DNA of 64,000 bases from Flavobacterium glaciei (lineage in GTDB: Bacteria; Bacteroidota; Bacteroidia; Flavobacteriales; Flavobacteriaceae). Every line of letters starts with the position of its first letter. Position 1 is the first letter of the stretch. Location: contig NZ_QQBA01000005.1 in the NCBI RefSeq assembly GCF_003350545.1, forward strand, positions 1 to 64,000, in the 5' to 3' direction. A program made the position numbers and the translations under genes. Positions 38,337 to 47,538 of the stretch are shown one piece after another. The notes beneath the pieces were generated by a model that made no database searches, was not told the origin of the DNA, and saw only the letters and a list, made by a program, of their open reading frames with translations.

Positions 38337-39655
38337 TTTAATACTTTTTGAATGGTTTTTAATTTGTCTTTATACGGTGCATATCGCAGTGGTAAATCAA
38401 GCCAAGTTCCTCTTTTTACGATTGATTTTTTATGCGAAAAAATATCAAAACTTAATTTCCCATGATATGCTCCCATTCCGGAATTTCCAACACCGCCAAA
38501 AGGCAAGCGATTGTTAACCAAGTGAATTACTGTGTCATTGATGCAACCACCTCCAAAAGAATATTTTTGTAGCACCTCATCGATAAATGTTTTGTTCTGG
38601 GAAAATAAATACAGTGATAACGGTTTTTCGAAGCTTGAAATTATTTTGTCAATATCAGCTTTTGATTGATAAGAGAGAATAGGAAGTATTGGTCCAAAAA
38701 TTTCTTCTTTCATCACTAAACTATCCATTTTTGGTTCGTCTAGCAAAGTAGGAGCGAGGTATAGCGAATCGCTGTTAGATTGTCCTCCAAAAAGTATTTT
38801 CTGATTTTCTAGTAAACTCAATTGACGTTGCCAGTTTTTCAAGTTGATGATTCTGGCAAAATCTGGAGATTCTTCAGGATTTGTTCCAACTGCTTTTTCG
38901 ATTTCCTGAATTAGGAATTTCACGAATACAGCTTTCATTTTATGATGTACCAAAATATAATCAGGAGCCACACACGTTTGACCTGCATTGATTATTTTTC
39001 CCCAAACTATGCGTCTGGCACTTAATTCTAAATTAGCTGTTTCATCAACGATACAGGGACTTTTCCCGCCTAATTCTAGTGTTACGGGCGTGAGGTTTTC
39101 AGCAGCAGCTTTTGCCACAATTTTACCAACAGCAACACTTCCTGTAAAGAAAATATAATCCCAACGTTTGCTCAATAAATTGGCAGCTACGGTGGCGTCT
39201 CCCGTGACGACCACCACATCTTTGACAGCAAATGTTTCGCTTATAATTTTTACTATAATATTCGAAGTATTTGGAGTCAGTTCAGATGGTTTTAAAGTTA
39301 CTTTATTTCCGGCAGCAATGGCAGCTACTAGCGGGCATAAAGCCAGTTGAAACGGATAATTCCACGGAGACAGAATCAAAACATTTCCGTAAGGTTCACT
39401 GTATATATAATCTGAGGAAGGAAAATTTAGAAAGGAGGCCATAACTTTCTTTGGCTTAGCCCAAGAATCGATATTTTTTATGGTTTCTTTCAAGTCACTA
39501 ATCACATAATTAGTTTCTGTTAAAACGGCTTCAAAAGCAGGTTTTTTGAAATCATCGTACAAAGCCTTGATTATTTCATCTTCATATTTTGTGATGACAT
39601 GTAATAATTTTTTAAGGGATTCTTTTCGTGATTTTATATCGGTTTTGTAATTCAT
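38327..39655 (-). CDS. Aldehyde dehydrogenase (class 3-like)
   Basis: This 442-residue NAD(P)-dependent aldehyde dehydrogenase lacks the longer N-terminal domain of class 1/2 enzymes, like the fatty-aldehyde class 3 group. Active-site features are GSVAVGK (nucleotide binding), LELGGKSPCIV with the general base E, and NAGQTCVAPDY with the catalytic cysteine. The later FGPILPI and FGGVGNSGMG motifs are in place, and the hydrophobic tail PLRYAPYK is typical. The coupled nitroreductase suggests a detoxification or lipid-aldehyde role. I infer this from position only. Confidence 0.92.
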   Translation of the reverse strand: MNYKTDIKSRKESLKKLLHVITKYEDEIIKALYDDFKKPAFEAVLTETNYVISDLKETIKNIDSWAKPKKVMASFLNFPSSDYIYSEPYGNVLILSPWNYPFQLALCPLVAAIAAGNKVTLKPSELTPNTSNIIVKIISETFAVKDVVVVTGDATVAANLLSKRWDYIFFTGSVAVGKIVAKAAAENLTPVTLELGGKSPCIVDETANLELSARRIVWGKIINAGQTCVAPDYILVHHKMKAVFVKFLIQEIEKAVGTNPEESPDFARIINLKNWQRQLSLLENQKILFGGQSNSDSLYLAPTLLDEPKMDSLVMKEEIFGPILPILSYQSKADIDKIISSFEKPLSLYLFSQNKTFIDEVLQKYSFGGGCINDTVIHLVNNRLPFGGVGNSGMGAYHGKLSFDIFSHKKSIVKRGTWLDLPLRYAPYKDKLKTIQKVLKWL

Positions 39656-39723
39656 AAGATTATTTTGAATTAAAATTACATAATTAATATTTAATCCAAG
39701 TTTGTATTTAAGTTAATGGATAA

Positions 39724-39750
39724 AAAAAACAGGATTTTATTCCTGTTTTG
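39724..39750 (-). terminator. Terminator of the panB-RluA-type operon
   Basis: AAAACAGGA and TCCTGTTTT flank a 6-base loop, with a T run on the minus strand. It lies about 60 bp past the RluA-type stop. Confidence 0.8.
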
Positions 39751-39809
39751 TATGATATAAGTCTGTAAGTATTGTTTTTGTTATTATTTAATTAAAAATC
39801 AGGAACGTA

Positions 39810-40499
39810 TTACACTGCATTCCAAATCACATCATCGGGTGTTGGTGCGATGATTTCTATATTTTCTTTGGTAACAGGATGTACAAAAACTAATTTTCGG
39901 GCGTGCAAATGAATTCCTCCATCCGGATTGCTTCGGTCAAAACCATATTTCAAATCACCTTTTATAGGTGATCCAATAGCCGATAGCTGTGCCCTGATTT
40001 GATGATGTCTGCCTGTATGAAGATTAATTTCCAGTGCAAAATAATTATTGAGTTCCTGAATGATTTTATAATCTAAACTGGCAAGTTTACTTTCAGGGAC
40101 TTCTTTTAAATGCGCTTTTGAAGTGTTGTTTTTTTCGTTTCTTTTAATATAATGAACCAATTTATCCGCTGAATTTGCAGGTTTATTTTTGACAATACAC
40201 CAATATGTTTTTTGAGTTTCACGGTTGCTGAACAATTCATTCATTCTTGTCAATGCTTTACTTGTACGGGCAAAAACGACTATTCCGGTTGTTGGTCGGT
40301 CTAAACGGTGTACAACGCCTAGAAAAACTTCTCCAGGTTTGTTATACTTATCTTTAATGTATTCTTTCACCACATCAGACAATGGTTTATCACCGGTTTT
40401 ATCACCTTGCACAATATCACCTACGCGCTTGTTGACCACAATAAGATGATTGTCTTCGTGAAGAATTTGAAGGTTATTTTTATTCGAAACTATTTTCAT
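39810..40499 (-). CDS. RluA-family pseudouridine synthase
   Basis: The 229-residue protein has NKRVGDIVQGDKTG (an NKPxGhhV-like segment), the catalytic HRLDRPTTG and HTGRHHQIRAQL, so the RluA catalytic core is complete. It lacks an N-terminal S4 domain, as in RluA/TruC-like short forms. Its rRNA or tRNA target cannot be read from the sequence. It follows panB after 32 bp, a spacer that holds a small CCCCC/GGGGG palindrome, and likely shares its transcript. Confidence 0.9.
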   Translation of the reverse strand: MKIVSNKNNLQILHEDNHLIVVNKRVGDIVQGDKTGDKPLSDVVKEYIKDKYNKPGEVFLGVVHRLDRPTTGIVVFARTSKALTRMNELFSNRETQKTYWCIVKNKPANSADKLVHYIKRNEKNNTSKAHLKEVPESKLASLDYKIIQELNNYFALEINLHTGRHHQIRAQLSAIGSPIKGDLKYGFDRSNPDGGIHLHARKLVFVHPVTKENIEIIAPTPDDVIWNAV

Positions 40500-40508
40500 T
40501 TTTCAATT

Positions 40509-40529
40509 CCCCCTTTCGGGGGTTAGGGG
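40509..40529. repeat. C/G-run palindrome between panB and the RluA-type gene
   Basis: CCCCC and GGGGG flank TTTC, followed by TTAGGGGG. It is out of character for the AT-rich surroundings. It might attenuate expression of the downstream gene or be a repeat fragment. Confidence 0.55.
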
Positions 40530-40531
40530 GC

Positions 40532-41350
40532 TTAATATTGTTCGCTGGAATTAGGAAAATCACTAGATTTCACATCGGCTACATATTGACCGATGGCTGT
40601 TGTCATTTCCTCATATAAATTCATATATCTTCTCAAGAAACGCGGACTAAACTCATTGTTCATTCCTAACATGTCGTGAATGACCAGAACTTGTCCGTCA
40701 ACACCACCACCAGCACCAATCCCAATTACTGGAATCGAAATGCTTTGGGCTACTTTTTCAGCTAAATGTGCAGGTATTTTTTCTAACACTAATGCAAAAC
40801 AACCCAATCTTTCTAGCAATTTAGCATCTTCAATAAGTTTATCTGCTTCTTCTTCTTCTTTTGCACGAACGGTATACGTTCCAAATTTATATATAGATTG
40901 TGGGGTTAAACCCAAATGTCCCATTACTGGAATTCCTGCGTTTAATATTTTCTTGATAGAATCCTTTATTTCTTTTCCGCCCTCTAGTTTTACGGCATGG
41001 CCACCGCTTTCTTTCATGATTCTGATAGCGGAACGCAACGCCTCTTTAGGGTCTGATTGATAACTTCCAAAAGGTAAATCCACAACAACCAATGCTCTTT
41101 CTATGGCTCTCACTACAGATGAAGCGTGATAAATCATTTGGTCTAATGTAATTGGCAATGTTGTTTCATGACCGGCCATCACATTTGAGGCGGAGTCACC
41201 TACTAAAATGACATCAATTCCGGCGGTATCAACAATTTTTGCCATCGTGAAATCGTATGCTGTAAGCATGGAGATTTTCTCTCCATTAGCTTTCATCTCA
41301 ATCAATGATTTTGTAGTAATCCTTTTATAATCTTTTTTTGCGACAGACAT
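40532..41350 (-). CDS. panB: 3-methyl-2-oxobutanoate hydroxymethyltransferase (PanB)
   Basis: PanB transfers a hydroxymethyl group from methylene-tetrahydrofolate to 2-oxoisovalerate, the first step of pantothenate synthesis. The 272-residue protein has the family's [22 protein letters not shown] block with the magnesium aspartate, the [10 protein letters not shown] strand, and KLEGG followed by [14 protein letters not shown] and [10 protein letters not shown]. The length is normal. It is the first gene of an operon with the RluA-type synthase. TACCTTTA near 41370-41377 (minus) is one base off the -7 consensus and may be its promoter. Confidence 0.96.
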   Translation of the reverse strand: MSVAKKDYKRITTKSLIEMKANGEKISMLTAYDFTMAKIVDTAGIDVILVGDSASNVMAGHETTLPITLDQMIYHASSVVRAIERALVVVDLPFGSYQSDPKEALRSAIRIMKESGGHAVKLEGGKEIKDSIKKILNAGIPVMGHLGLTPQSIYKFGTYTVRAKEEEEADKLIEDAKLLERLGCFALVLEKIPAHLAEKVAQSISIPVIGIGAGGGVDGQVLVIHDMLGMNNEFSPRFLRRYMNLYEEMTTAIGQYVADVKSSDFPNSSEQY

Positions 41351-41452
41351 ATTTCTTGGTTTAAGATTGTAAAGGTAATAAAATGTATATTTTTAACTCA
41401 AAAATGTAACAGTAATGTTATTTGTAACACCAATTTATTAAACCAACAAACG

Positions 41453-41884
41453 ATGAAAAAATTTTTATTAATTCTTGTTTTATTACTATCCGCTAATTCT
41501 CATGCTCAAAATCAAGATATTCAGGTAGTAATTGAGAATTTTTTCGAGGCTTTTCACGCCAAAGATACTACGAAATTAAAGGTGCTTTGTGACGACACGA
41601 TGATTCTACAATCTATTGCAGAGAATGTTGAAGGCAACAAATTATCGAATGAAAAGCCACAGGTGTTTTTTAAATCGATCGCTTCTATTCCTGCCGAAGT
41701 AAAGTTTCAGGAAAAGATTTTGAGTTATTCCATCCAAGTAGATGGAAGTATGGCCCACGCCTGGACACCTTACGAGTTTTATGTAAACGGAAAATTAAGT
41801 CACAAAGGGGTGAATGCTTTTACACTTTTTAATAAAGATAATACTTGGAAAATCGTGCATCTTATTGATACGCGAAGGAAGTAG
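41453..41884 (+). CDS. Exported SnoaL/NTF2-like protein
   Basis: The 143-residue product has a signal peptide (1-18, ending SHAQ). A compact NTF2-like fold follows: the helix VIENFFEAFHAKDTTKL, the strand VLCDDTMILQSIAE, and closing strands ending WKIVHLIDTRRK. This superfamily includes enzymes and binding proteins, and no active-site set is evident. It is monocistronic, divergent from panB and convergent with the satD-linked gene. Confidence 0.8.
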   Translation: MKKFLLILVLLLSANSHAQNQDIQVVIENFFEAFHAKDTTKLKVLCDDTMILQSIAENVEGNKLSNEKPQVFFKSIASIPAEVKFQEKILSYSIQVDGSMAHAWTPYEFYVNGKLSHKGVNAFTLFNKDNTWKIVHLIDTRRK

Positions 41885-41932
41885 TTTTTCATAGGTCTTG
41901 GTTTATATATATACTAAAGACCATTTATGGTT

Positions 41933-42280
41933 TTATCTAATGTATTTTTCATAGAGAAAAACATAAAAAATGGCAATCATAACCGAAATAAAATTGCCTA
42001 CTAAATAAAAATCATTGTACAAAGATTGCTTTACTTTATCTTGCTCATCGTCTCTCTTCAATCGTGTGGCCAATTTTAATGCGCCAAATAAAGTAAGCGC
42101 ATGTGGATAATTATTAATCAATGAAACGAATAGAAAAATTCTTTCAACGATTCCTTTAAGTATAGATTTATAGTCTATAATTTTATTTTTTCGAATTGTT
42201 TTTGGAGTGATAACATAGTAAAATATACTTAGAAGTATTTCTGTAGAAAGAATGAAAACCATAAATCGAAGTATATCCAT
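41933..42280 (-). CDS. Small membrane protein paired with SatD
   Basis: The 115-residue protein has about three membrane helices at ~5-25, ~45-70 and ~90-110, and a charged loop RLKRDDEQDK between the second and third. It starts 4 bases after the satD gene and is certainly cotranscribed. I do not recognise a family, but a small membrane protein next to a SatD-family gene is consistent with a two-protein sensing or transport unit. Its expression is expected to follow the satD operators at 42912-42986. Confidence 0.7.
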   Translation of the reverse strand: MDILRFMVFILSTEILLSIFYYVITPKTIRKNKIIDYKSILKGIVERIFLFVSLINNYPHALTLFGALKLATRLKRDDEQDKVKQSLYNDFYLVGNFISVMIAIFYVFLYEKYIR

Positions 42281-42284
42281 GCTT

Positions 42285-42917
42285 TTATTTTATTGAGGTA
42301 ATTGTATGCATTATATTTTTTGTAGCATTATAAGATTCTATTTGTAATGTTTTTTCTCTTTTCCATATTAAAGAGCGGGTTTTATTCATTTTTTCAGAAA
42401 TGATTTTATAGTCTTTGAATTGTATGAAATTTGATGCCAAATCATAGTCATTTTTAAACGACCATTTGTCTGTAATTTTTTCAAAAATTATGAAAGCATC
42501 ATTCAAAACACTTTGTTGTAAGAGATTGTCTATTGAAATGTTAAATCTAAATTTTTTATATTTTGAATCATTCAGTTTCAATCGTGCATCCGTTAAACCG
42601 CTTCCCAACATTTCATAGGCAATCTTTTCATTGATGGGCGTTTCTATTTCGCCTTGATTCAAAACATACCGTAATTTAAAATTTAATTTTTTGTGAATAC
42701 AATTTTCTTCTAATGTAAGAATAATTTGTATCGATGCGGCTAAGTTTTTTATTATGCCTTGAAATTCATCACCTAAAGTAATAGTTAATGGTGATAATAT
42801 ATCTGTTTTATAGATTTTATTTACTTCTTCTATTAGATTTTTAAAATCTTCCATTAGTGGTTTTTGCTCCTTTTTTCCACTATTAATAATATCCGCCATT
42901 AGGATAAAGTGTTTCAT
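42285..42917 (-). CDS. satD: SatD-family protein, likely transcriptional autoregulator
   Basis: The 210-residue protein (start at ATG 42917, MKHFILMADIINSGKK) resembles the SatD family. The N-terminal region has MADIINSG, like the GDIVGSR segment of the family, then TITLGDEFQGII. The C-terminal ~50 residues (FKDYKIISEKMNKTRSLIWKREKTLQI) look like a helix-turn-helix. The longer reading to 42965 is unlikely because it would run through the promoter. Three TTTCA-N7-TGAAA palindromes cover the promoter and start, so autorepression is a fair guess. It heads an operon with the 115-residue membrane protein. The molecular function of SatD is poorly known. Confidence 0.75.
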   Translation of the reverse strand: MKHFILMADIINSGKKEQKPLMEDFKNLIEEVNKIYKTDILSPLTITLGDEFQGIIKNLAASIQIILTLEENCIHKKLNFKLRYVLNQGEIETPINEKIAYEMLGSGLTDARLKLNDSKYKKFRFNISIDNLLQQSVLNDAFIIFEKITDKWSFKNDYDLASNFIQFKDYKIISEKMNKTRSLIWKREKTLQIESYNATKNIMHTITSIK

Positions 42918-42986
42918 AAAAAATGAAATTATGTATTTTATTTCAAAAATAGTGAAATAAATCACATAATTTCATTTTTAGTGAAA
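42912..42986 (-). promoter_or_regulatory. Three-site palindromic operator array over the satD promoter
   Basis: Three TTTCA-N7-TGAAA palindromes lie at 42912-42928, 42941-42957 and 42970-42986, with centres exactly 29 bp apart. Site 2 contains TATTTTTG in the minus direction (42944-42951), an exact -7 box. Site 3 lies over the -33 region and site 1 overlaps the satD start codon (42915-42917). The longer arms ATGAAATTATGT/ACATAATTTCAT add an outer inverted repeat. The geometry suggests repression by a dimeric regulator, possibly SatD itself. Confidence 0.75.
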
Positions 42987-43041
42987 ATAAAAATAAAAAT
43001 TTAAGAAAAGATAAAATCAATTTATAAAATTATGCAATAAT

Positions 43042-43212
43042 TTAATAAGTATCGTCATTCAAATCTGATTCCTCTTCTATTGCTTTTTTAAAATCATTAT
43101 TCATAAAATGAGTATATGCTTTTTTATCTTTTTGATTTTTTCTTATTAGAAATACAATCAAAATGAGCACAAAAATGACTACAACTCCAACTATTATCCA
43201 GTTAATTTCCAT
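43042..43212 (-). CDS. 56-residue small membrane protein
   Basis: The frame starts at the ATG at 43212 (MEINWIIVGVVVIFVLILIV) and ends at the TAA at 43042. A single membrane helix at about 4-24 is followed by RKNQKDKK and an acidic tail (EEESDLNDDTY), giving a bitopic protein with a cytosolic tail. It lies between satD and sdaA in what otherwise looks non-coding. The clean hydrophobic helix and charge pattern make it a likely real gene. I do not recognise a function. Confidence 0.75.
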   Translation of the reverse strand: MEINWIIVGVVVIFVLILIVFLIRKNQKDKKAYTHFMNNDFKKAIEEESDLNDDTY

Positions 43213-43290
43213 AAATTTTTATTTATGAATAAATTTACCTTAAATAATTGAATTTGAGGTTGTCTGTATTTTAAATTTGTGTTACCAAGT

Positions 43291-44718
43291 TTAACAATCA
43301 GCCATATTTACAGCAATAGCTAATCCTCCTTCAGAAGTTTCTTTGTATTTATTATTCATGTCTTTGGCTGTTTGCCACATCGTATCTACAACTTTATCTA
43401 AAGGTACTTTTGCATTTTTAGGGTCGGTTTCCATTGCTAATTCTGCAGCATTAATGGCTTTTATGGCACCCATCGTATTTCTTTCGATGCATGGAATTTG
43501 AACTAATCCAGCGATAGGATCACAGGTTAATCCTAAATGATGTTCCATCGCAATTTCAGCAGCCATTAAAACCTGCTCTGGAGTTCCGCCCATCAATTCG
43601 CATAAAGCTGCTGCAGCCATCGAAGATGAAACGCCTATTTCTGCTTGACAACCACCCATTGCTGCGGAAATGGTAGAACCTTTCTTGAAAACACTGCCTA
43701 TTTCTCCGGCAACCATAAGGAATTGTTTGATTTCTTTTTCTCCGGCATTGTGGTTTTCAATCACTAAATAATACATTAAAACGGCTGGAATGACACCCGC
43801 ACTTCCGTTTGTAGGTGCCGTAACCACACGTCCTAAGGCGGCGTTTACCTCATTTACCGCAAGGGCAAAACAAGAAACCCATTTCAAGATTTGACGAAAT
43901 TTCACTTCCGTTTTTCTAATTTCTTCGAGCCAAGTTTGTGGCGAATCATAATTAGCTAAACCGATGAGGTTTTGGTGCATATCAAAAGCACGGCGGCGTA
44001 CGTTTAATCCTCCGGGAAGAATCCCTTCGGAATGGCAACCAATGTACATGCATTCGAGCATTGTTTTCCAAATACGCATCAATTCATGATTGATAACCTC
44101 TTCGGTACGCATCGATTTTTCGTTTTCATAAACGATTTCTGAAATGGATTTATTCTCTTTTTTGCAAAAATCCAATAACTCAGCTGCTTTGTCAATTGGA
44201 TACGGAAAAGCACATTTTATTTTTGTTTTCTTCTTGGCGTTAATGCGTTCTTCTTTGACCACAAATCCACCACCAATTGAATAAAAGGTCGAAACGTATT
44301 CGCTATCATCAGTCATGTAGGCTGTAAAAGCCATTCCATTGGCATGAAAAGGAAGAAAGTTTTTATTGAAAACGATGTCTTGAAGGAAATAAAAAGGAAT
44401 TGTTTTTTCGTTTCCTAAATTGATTTCGCTTTTAGATTCAATGGATTTGATAATTGCGTCAATATTTTCCACAGGAATGTATTCGGGATCTTGCCCACTC
44501 AAACCAAGCATTACGGCTAAATCAGTGGCATGACCTTTTCCAGTCAAGGAAAGGGAACCGTATAAATCTATTTTTACCCGATTTACAACAGGAAGTAAAT
44601 TTTCATTTCTCAATTCACTAAGAAAGCGTTCGGCTGCTCTCCAAGGTCCAAGTGTGTGTGAACTCGAAGGTCCAACACCAATTTTTAGCATATCAAAAAC
44701 AGAGATACATTCTTCCAT
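43291..44718 (-). CDS. sdaA: L-serine ammonia-lyase (L-serine dehydratase), single-chain
   Basis: This iron-sulfur enzyme deaminates L-serine to pyruvate. The 475-residue protein carries both halves in one chain: an N-terminal beta domain ([19 protein letters not shown]), then the alpha domain with [31 protein letters not shown] and [15 protein letters not shown], whose cysteines can hold the 4Fe-4S cluster along with a C-terminal MADC. The start at 44718 ([12 protein letters not shown]) is chosen because an ATG at 44745 would overlap the -7 box at 44743-44750. It is monocistronic. Confidence 0.94.
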   Translation of the reverse strand: MEECISVFDMLKIGVGPSSSHTLGPWRAAERFLSELRNENLLPVVNRVKIDLYGSLSLTGKGHATDLAVMLGLSGQDPEYIPVENIDAIIKSIESKSEINLGNEKTIPFYFLQDIVFNKNFLPFHANGMAFTAYMTDDSEYVSTFYSIGGGFVVKEERINAKKKTKIKCAFPYPIDKAAELLDFCKKENKSISEIVYENEKSMRTEEVINHELMRIWKTMLECMYIGCHSEGILPGGLNVRRRAFDMHQNLIGLANYDSPQTWLEEIRKTEVKFRQILKWVSCFALAVNEVNAALGRVVTAPTNGSAGVIPAVLMYYLVIENHNAGEKEIKQFLMVAGEIGSVFKKGSTISAAMGGCQAEIGVSSSMAAAALCELMGGTPEQVLMAAEIAMEHHLGLTCDPIAGLVQIPCIERNTMGAIKAINAAELAMETDPKNAKVPLDKVVDTMWQTAKDMNNKYKETSEGGLAIAVNMADC

Positions 44719-44742
44719 CTGTAGTGTTAATTTTGTTGTATG

Positions 44743-44750
44743 CAAATATA
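44743..44750 (-). promoter_or_regulatory. -7 box of sdaA
   Basis: CAAATATA reads TATATTTG on the minus strand, an exact TAnnTTTG match. It places the transcript start near 44736 and leaves a leader of about 18 nt before the ATG at 44718, so it argues against the upstream ATG at 44745. Confidence 0.5.
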
Positions 44751-44901
44751 ATAGAATGTTGCAATGATACGAATTGAAAACAGTATTTTATTGTTGTTTT
44801 AATAATGAAAGGTACTGTATTGTTAGTATTCTTCAATAAAAATGAATTAATAAAAACTTGAGGTTTAGGGAAATCAATATTTAACTAATCCTGAATTTAG
44901 C

Positions 44902-44932
44902 TTGTGCAATAGTTCGTAAATGGGTATTTTTG
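44902..44932 (+). promoter_or_regulatory. Promoter of the M14 carboxypeptidase gene
   Basis: TTG at 44902-44904 and TATTTTTG at 44925-44932 are separated by 20 bp, a good -33/-7 pair. The predicted start near 44939 leaves a leader of about 17 nt before the ATG at 44956. Confidence 0.6.
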
Positions 44933-44955
44933 AGGCATAACTAACCCAAAACAAT

Positions 44956-47463
44956 ATGAATAAGACTGTTTTTTCTTTTTATCTAATGCTGACTTTGGTG
45001 CTAAACGCTAATTCGCAAGTGCAAAGTCCGTCCCAATTTTTGCCAAATTATGGAAAACAAATAACCTATTATCATCAAGCTGAAAATTATTTTAAGCATC
45101 TTACGGAAAAGTCAAATTTAATTAAACACCAAAAATATGGAGTGACTCCGGAACAAAGAGACTTAAATGTGTATTTTATTTCCAGTCCTGAAAATCTAGC
45201 TAATTTAGAACAAATTCGGAATAACAATTTAGCAGCCATTGGTTTATCCCAAAATAAATCGCAAATGATTGGGGATAAGTTAATAGTTTGGTTGAGTTTT
45301 AATGTTCATGGAAATGAATTTGCCGGAACCGAAAGTGCGATGACTGTGGCTTACGAGTTAGTAAATCCTTCGAATGCTGAAACTAAAAAGTGGTTAGAGA
45401 ATACAATTGTTATCCTTGATCCGTGCATCAATCCTGATGGTTATTCCAGATATGGGAATTGGTTGCGTGAAATTTCAGGTAAAAAAACACATCCGGAATT
45501 ATCAGACAGAGAGCATATGGAAGTATGGCCAGGCGGCAGATACAACCATTATATTTTTGATTTAAATAGAGATTGGGCTTGGCAAACACAACAGGAAACG
45601 CAACAGAGAATCGCACTATACAACCAGTGGATGCCTCAAGTTCATACTGATGTACACGAAATGGGATATGATTCTCCGTATTTTTTTCCTCCATCAGCGG
45701 AACCTTTGCACGAATATATTGAGAAATACCAGAAAGATTTTCATTACACTTTAGGAAAAAATATTTCTAAAAAATTTGATGCTCAAAACTGGATGTACAA
45801 TACTGGTGAGCGTTTTGATTTGTTTTATCCAAGTTATGGCGACACGTATCCTACTTACAATGGTGCGGTAGGAATGACGATGGAACAAGGAGGAATAGGT
45901 GCGGGGAGGGCAGTTACAATGAGTAACGGAATCACCTTGACAATACAAGACCGATTGACACATCACGCAACAGCAGTATTAACCGTGGTTGAATCTGCGG
46001 CGGCACAAGCGGATGTTTTGCTGAAAGGATTCAGAGGTTTTATGAATAATTCCCGAAAAACAGTAAAGGGAAATTATAAAATGTACGTGATGAAAAACAA
46101 TCCGAAGTTAATACAAATGGCGGATTTGTTGAAAAAGAATAATGTAGAATTTAGTTATGCAGATGCGAGTCAAAAAGCATCTGGATTTAATTATAGCAGC
46201 AAGTCAGAGAAAGCTTTTGCGATTGAACCGAATGATTTAATCGTTAAAGTAGACCAACAAAAAGCTGTTTTTGCTCAGGTACTTTTTGAACCAAATCAAA
46301 AATTGAACGATAGTTTGTCCTATGATATTACGTCTTGGGCTTTGCCATTGGCGTATGGAGTTGAAGGCTATGCGTTGAAAAACAGTTTAGCTATCAAAAC
46401 AAAAGCATCCATTGAAGTGCAAGAAAAAGGAATTCCACAAAATGTATATGCATTTCATATTCCTTGGAATAACAGAATTTCCGCTCAGGTTTTGTCTTTG
46501 TTACACCAAAATAATATCAAAGTACGATCTGCTATGAAGAAAGCCATTTTTGGAGATGTAATAGTGGAGCCGGGTGGTTTGATTGTCACTAAAGCTGATA
46601 ATCCAAAAGTAGTAGATTTTGAAAAAACGATAAGTGAGCTGGTAAAAGTAAAAACCGATTACAATTATATAGCTACAGGGTTTTCATCAAATTCTAAAGA
46701 TGTTGGAGGTGAAAATTTTAATTTACTGAAAGCACCAAAAGTTGTATTGTTATCTGGAAAAGGAGTTGGATCAACTGAGTTTGGAGCCACTTGGTATTAT
46801 ATGGAGGAAACGATTGGATATCCTGTGAGTGTGGTTGAAGTGAGTAATTTTAACAGATTAAATCTATTCAATTATAACACGCTTATTATGGCTGATGGAT
46901 ATTATGATTTTTCAGATGACCAACAAAAGAAAATAAGTGAATGGATTAAAAATGGTGGAAAAGTAATTGCAATGAATAGTGCCCTTAGTTTATTTGAAGG
47001 AAAAGAAGGATACGCTTTGAGTCCTTTTGCAACCGAAGAAGACAAATTAAGTTCTGAGAAAGAAGCCGAAGAAGAAGAACTAAAAGAACGTTTTCTTGAT
47101 TTTCAGGATTCAGAAAGACGATATATTTCTAAATCAATTCCTGGAGCCATCATTGAAAATCTTCTAAATAAAACACATCCAATGTCTTTTGGTTTAGGGG
47201 ATAAATATTTCAGTTTAAAAACAGATGACAGGCATTATTCATTATTGAAGAAAGCAACTAATGTTGTCTATGTTCCTAAAGATTATAAAAGCTATGGATT
47301 TGTGGGTAACGAAATCAAAAAGAAATTGAATAATACCGTTAGTTTTGCAGTTGACAAAAAAGAAAATGGAGAAATAATTTACATGATTGACAATCCGTTA
47401 TTTAGAGGTTTCTGGGAAAATGGAAATTTATTGTTTAGCAATGCCTTGTTCTTAGTAGACTAA
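44956..47463 (+). CDS. Exported M14 family zinc carboxypeptidase
   Basis: The 835-residue protein has a signal peptide (1-20, ending ANSQ). The M14 domain spans about 50-380: the zinc ligands are H118 and E121 in NVHGNEFAG and a later histidine, H230 or H234, in PQVHTDVHEMG. The DLNRDWAWQTQQETQ stretch is a typical substrate-binding segment and EQGG near 310 carries the catalytic glutamate region. The C-terminal ~350 residues (a flavodoxin-like or glutamine amidotransferase-like fold, KVVLLSGKGVGSTEFG) have no assigned role. It is probably a periplasmic or secreted peptidase for external protein breakdown. Confidence 0.9.
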   Translation: MNKTVFSFYLMLTLVLNANSQVQSPSQFLPNYGKQITYYHQAENYFKHLTEKSNLIKHQKYGVTPEQRDLNVYFISSPENLANLEQIRNNNLAAIGLSQNKSQMIGDKLIVWLSFNVHGNEFAGTESAMTVAYELVNPSNAETKKWLENTIVILDPCINPDGYSRYGNWLREISGKKTHPELSDREHMEVWPGGRYNHYIFDLNRDWAWQTQQETQQRIALYNQWMPQVHTDVHEMGYDSPYFFPPSAEPLHEYIEKYQKDFHYTLGKNISKKFDAQNWMYNTGERFDLFYPSYGDTYPTYNGAVGMTMEQGGIGAGRAVTMSNGITLTIQDRLTHHATAVLTVVESAAAQADVLLKGFRGFMNNSRKTVKGNYKMYVMKNNPKLIQMADLLKKNNVEFSYADASQKASGFNYSSKSEKAFAIEPNDLIVKVDQQKAVFAQVLFEPNQKLNDSLSYDITSWALPLAYGVEGYALKNSLAIKTKASIEVQEKGIPQNVYAFHIPWNNRISAQVLSLLHQNNIKVRSAMKKAIFGDVIVEPGGLIVTKADNPKVVDFEKTISELVKVKTDYNYIATGFSSNSKDVGGENFNLLKAPKVVLLSGKGVGSTEFGATWYYMEETIGYPVSVVEVSNFNRLNLFNYNTLIMADGYYDFSDDQQKKISEWIKNGGKVIAMNSALSLFEGKEGYALSPFATEEDKLSSEKEAEEEELKERFLDFQDSERRYISKSIPGAIIENLLNKTHPMSFGLGDKYFSLKTDDRHYSLLKKATNVVYVPKDYKSYGFVGNEIKKKLNNTVSFAVDKKENGEIIYMIDNPLFRGFWENGNLLFSNALFLVD

Positions 47464-47484
47464 TTTCTCATGATAAATCGAAAC

Positions 47485-47520
47485 AAAAAGAGCTCGAAAT
47501 TATCGTGCTCTTTTTTGTTT
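47485..47520 (+). terminator. Bidirectional terminator between the carboxypeptidase and tamL
   Basis: AAAAAGAGC and GCTCTTTTTT flank a loop of about 12 bases between two converging genes. Confidence 0.75.
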
Positions 47521-47538
47521 TATTTGAATGGTTTGTGC

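Noticed and set aside
42918..42965. Longer satD start at 42965
   Set aside because: It would require translation through the predicted -7 box and two operator palindromes; the ATG at 42917 gives the family-like N-terminus.
43291..44745. sdaA start at 44745
   Set aside because: That ATG overlaps the exact TAnnTTTG box at 44743-44750; the ATG at 44718 is compatible with it.
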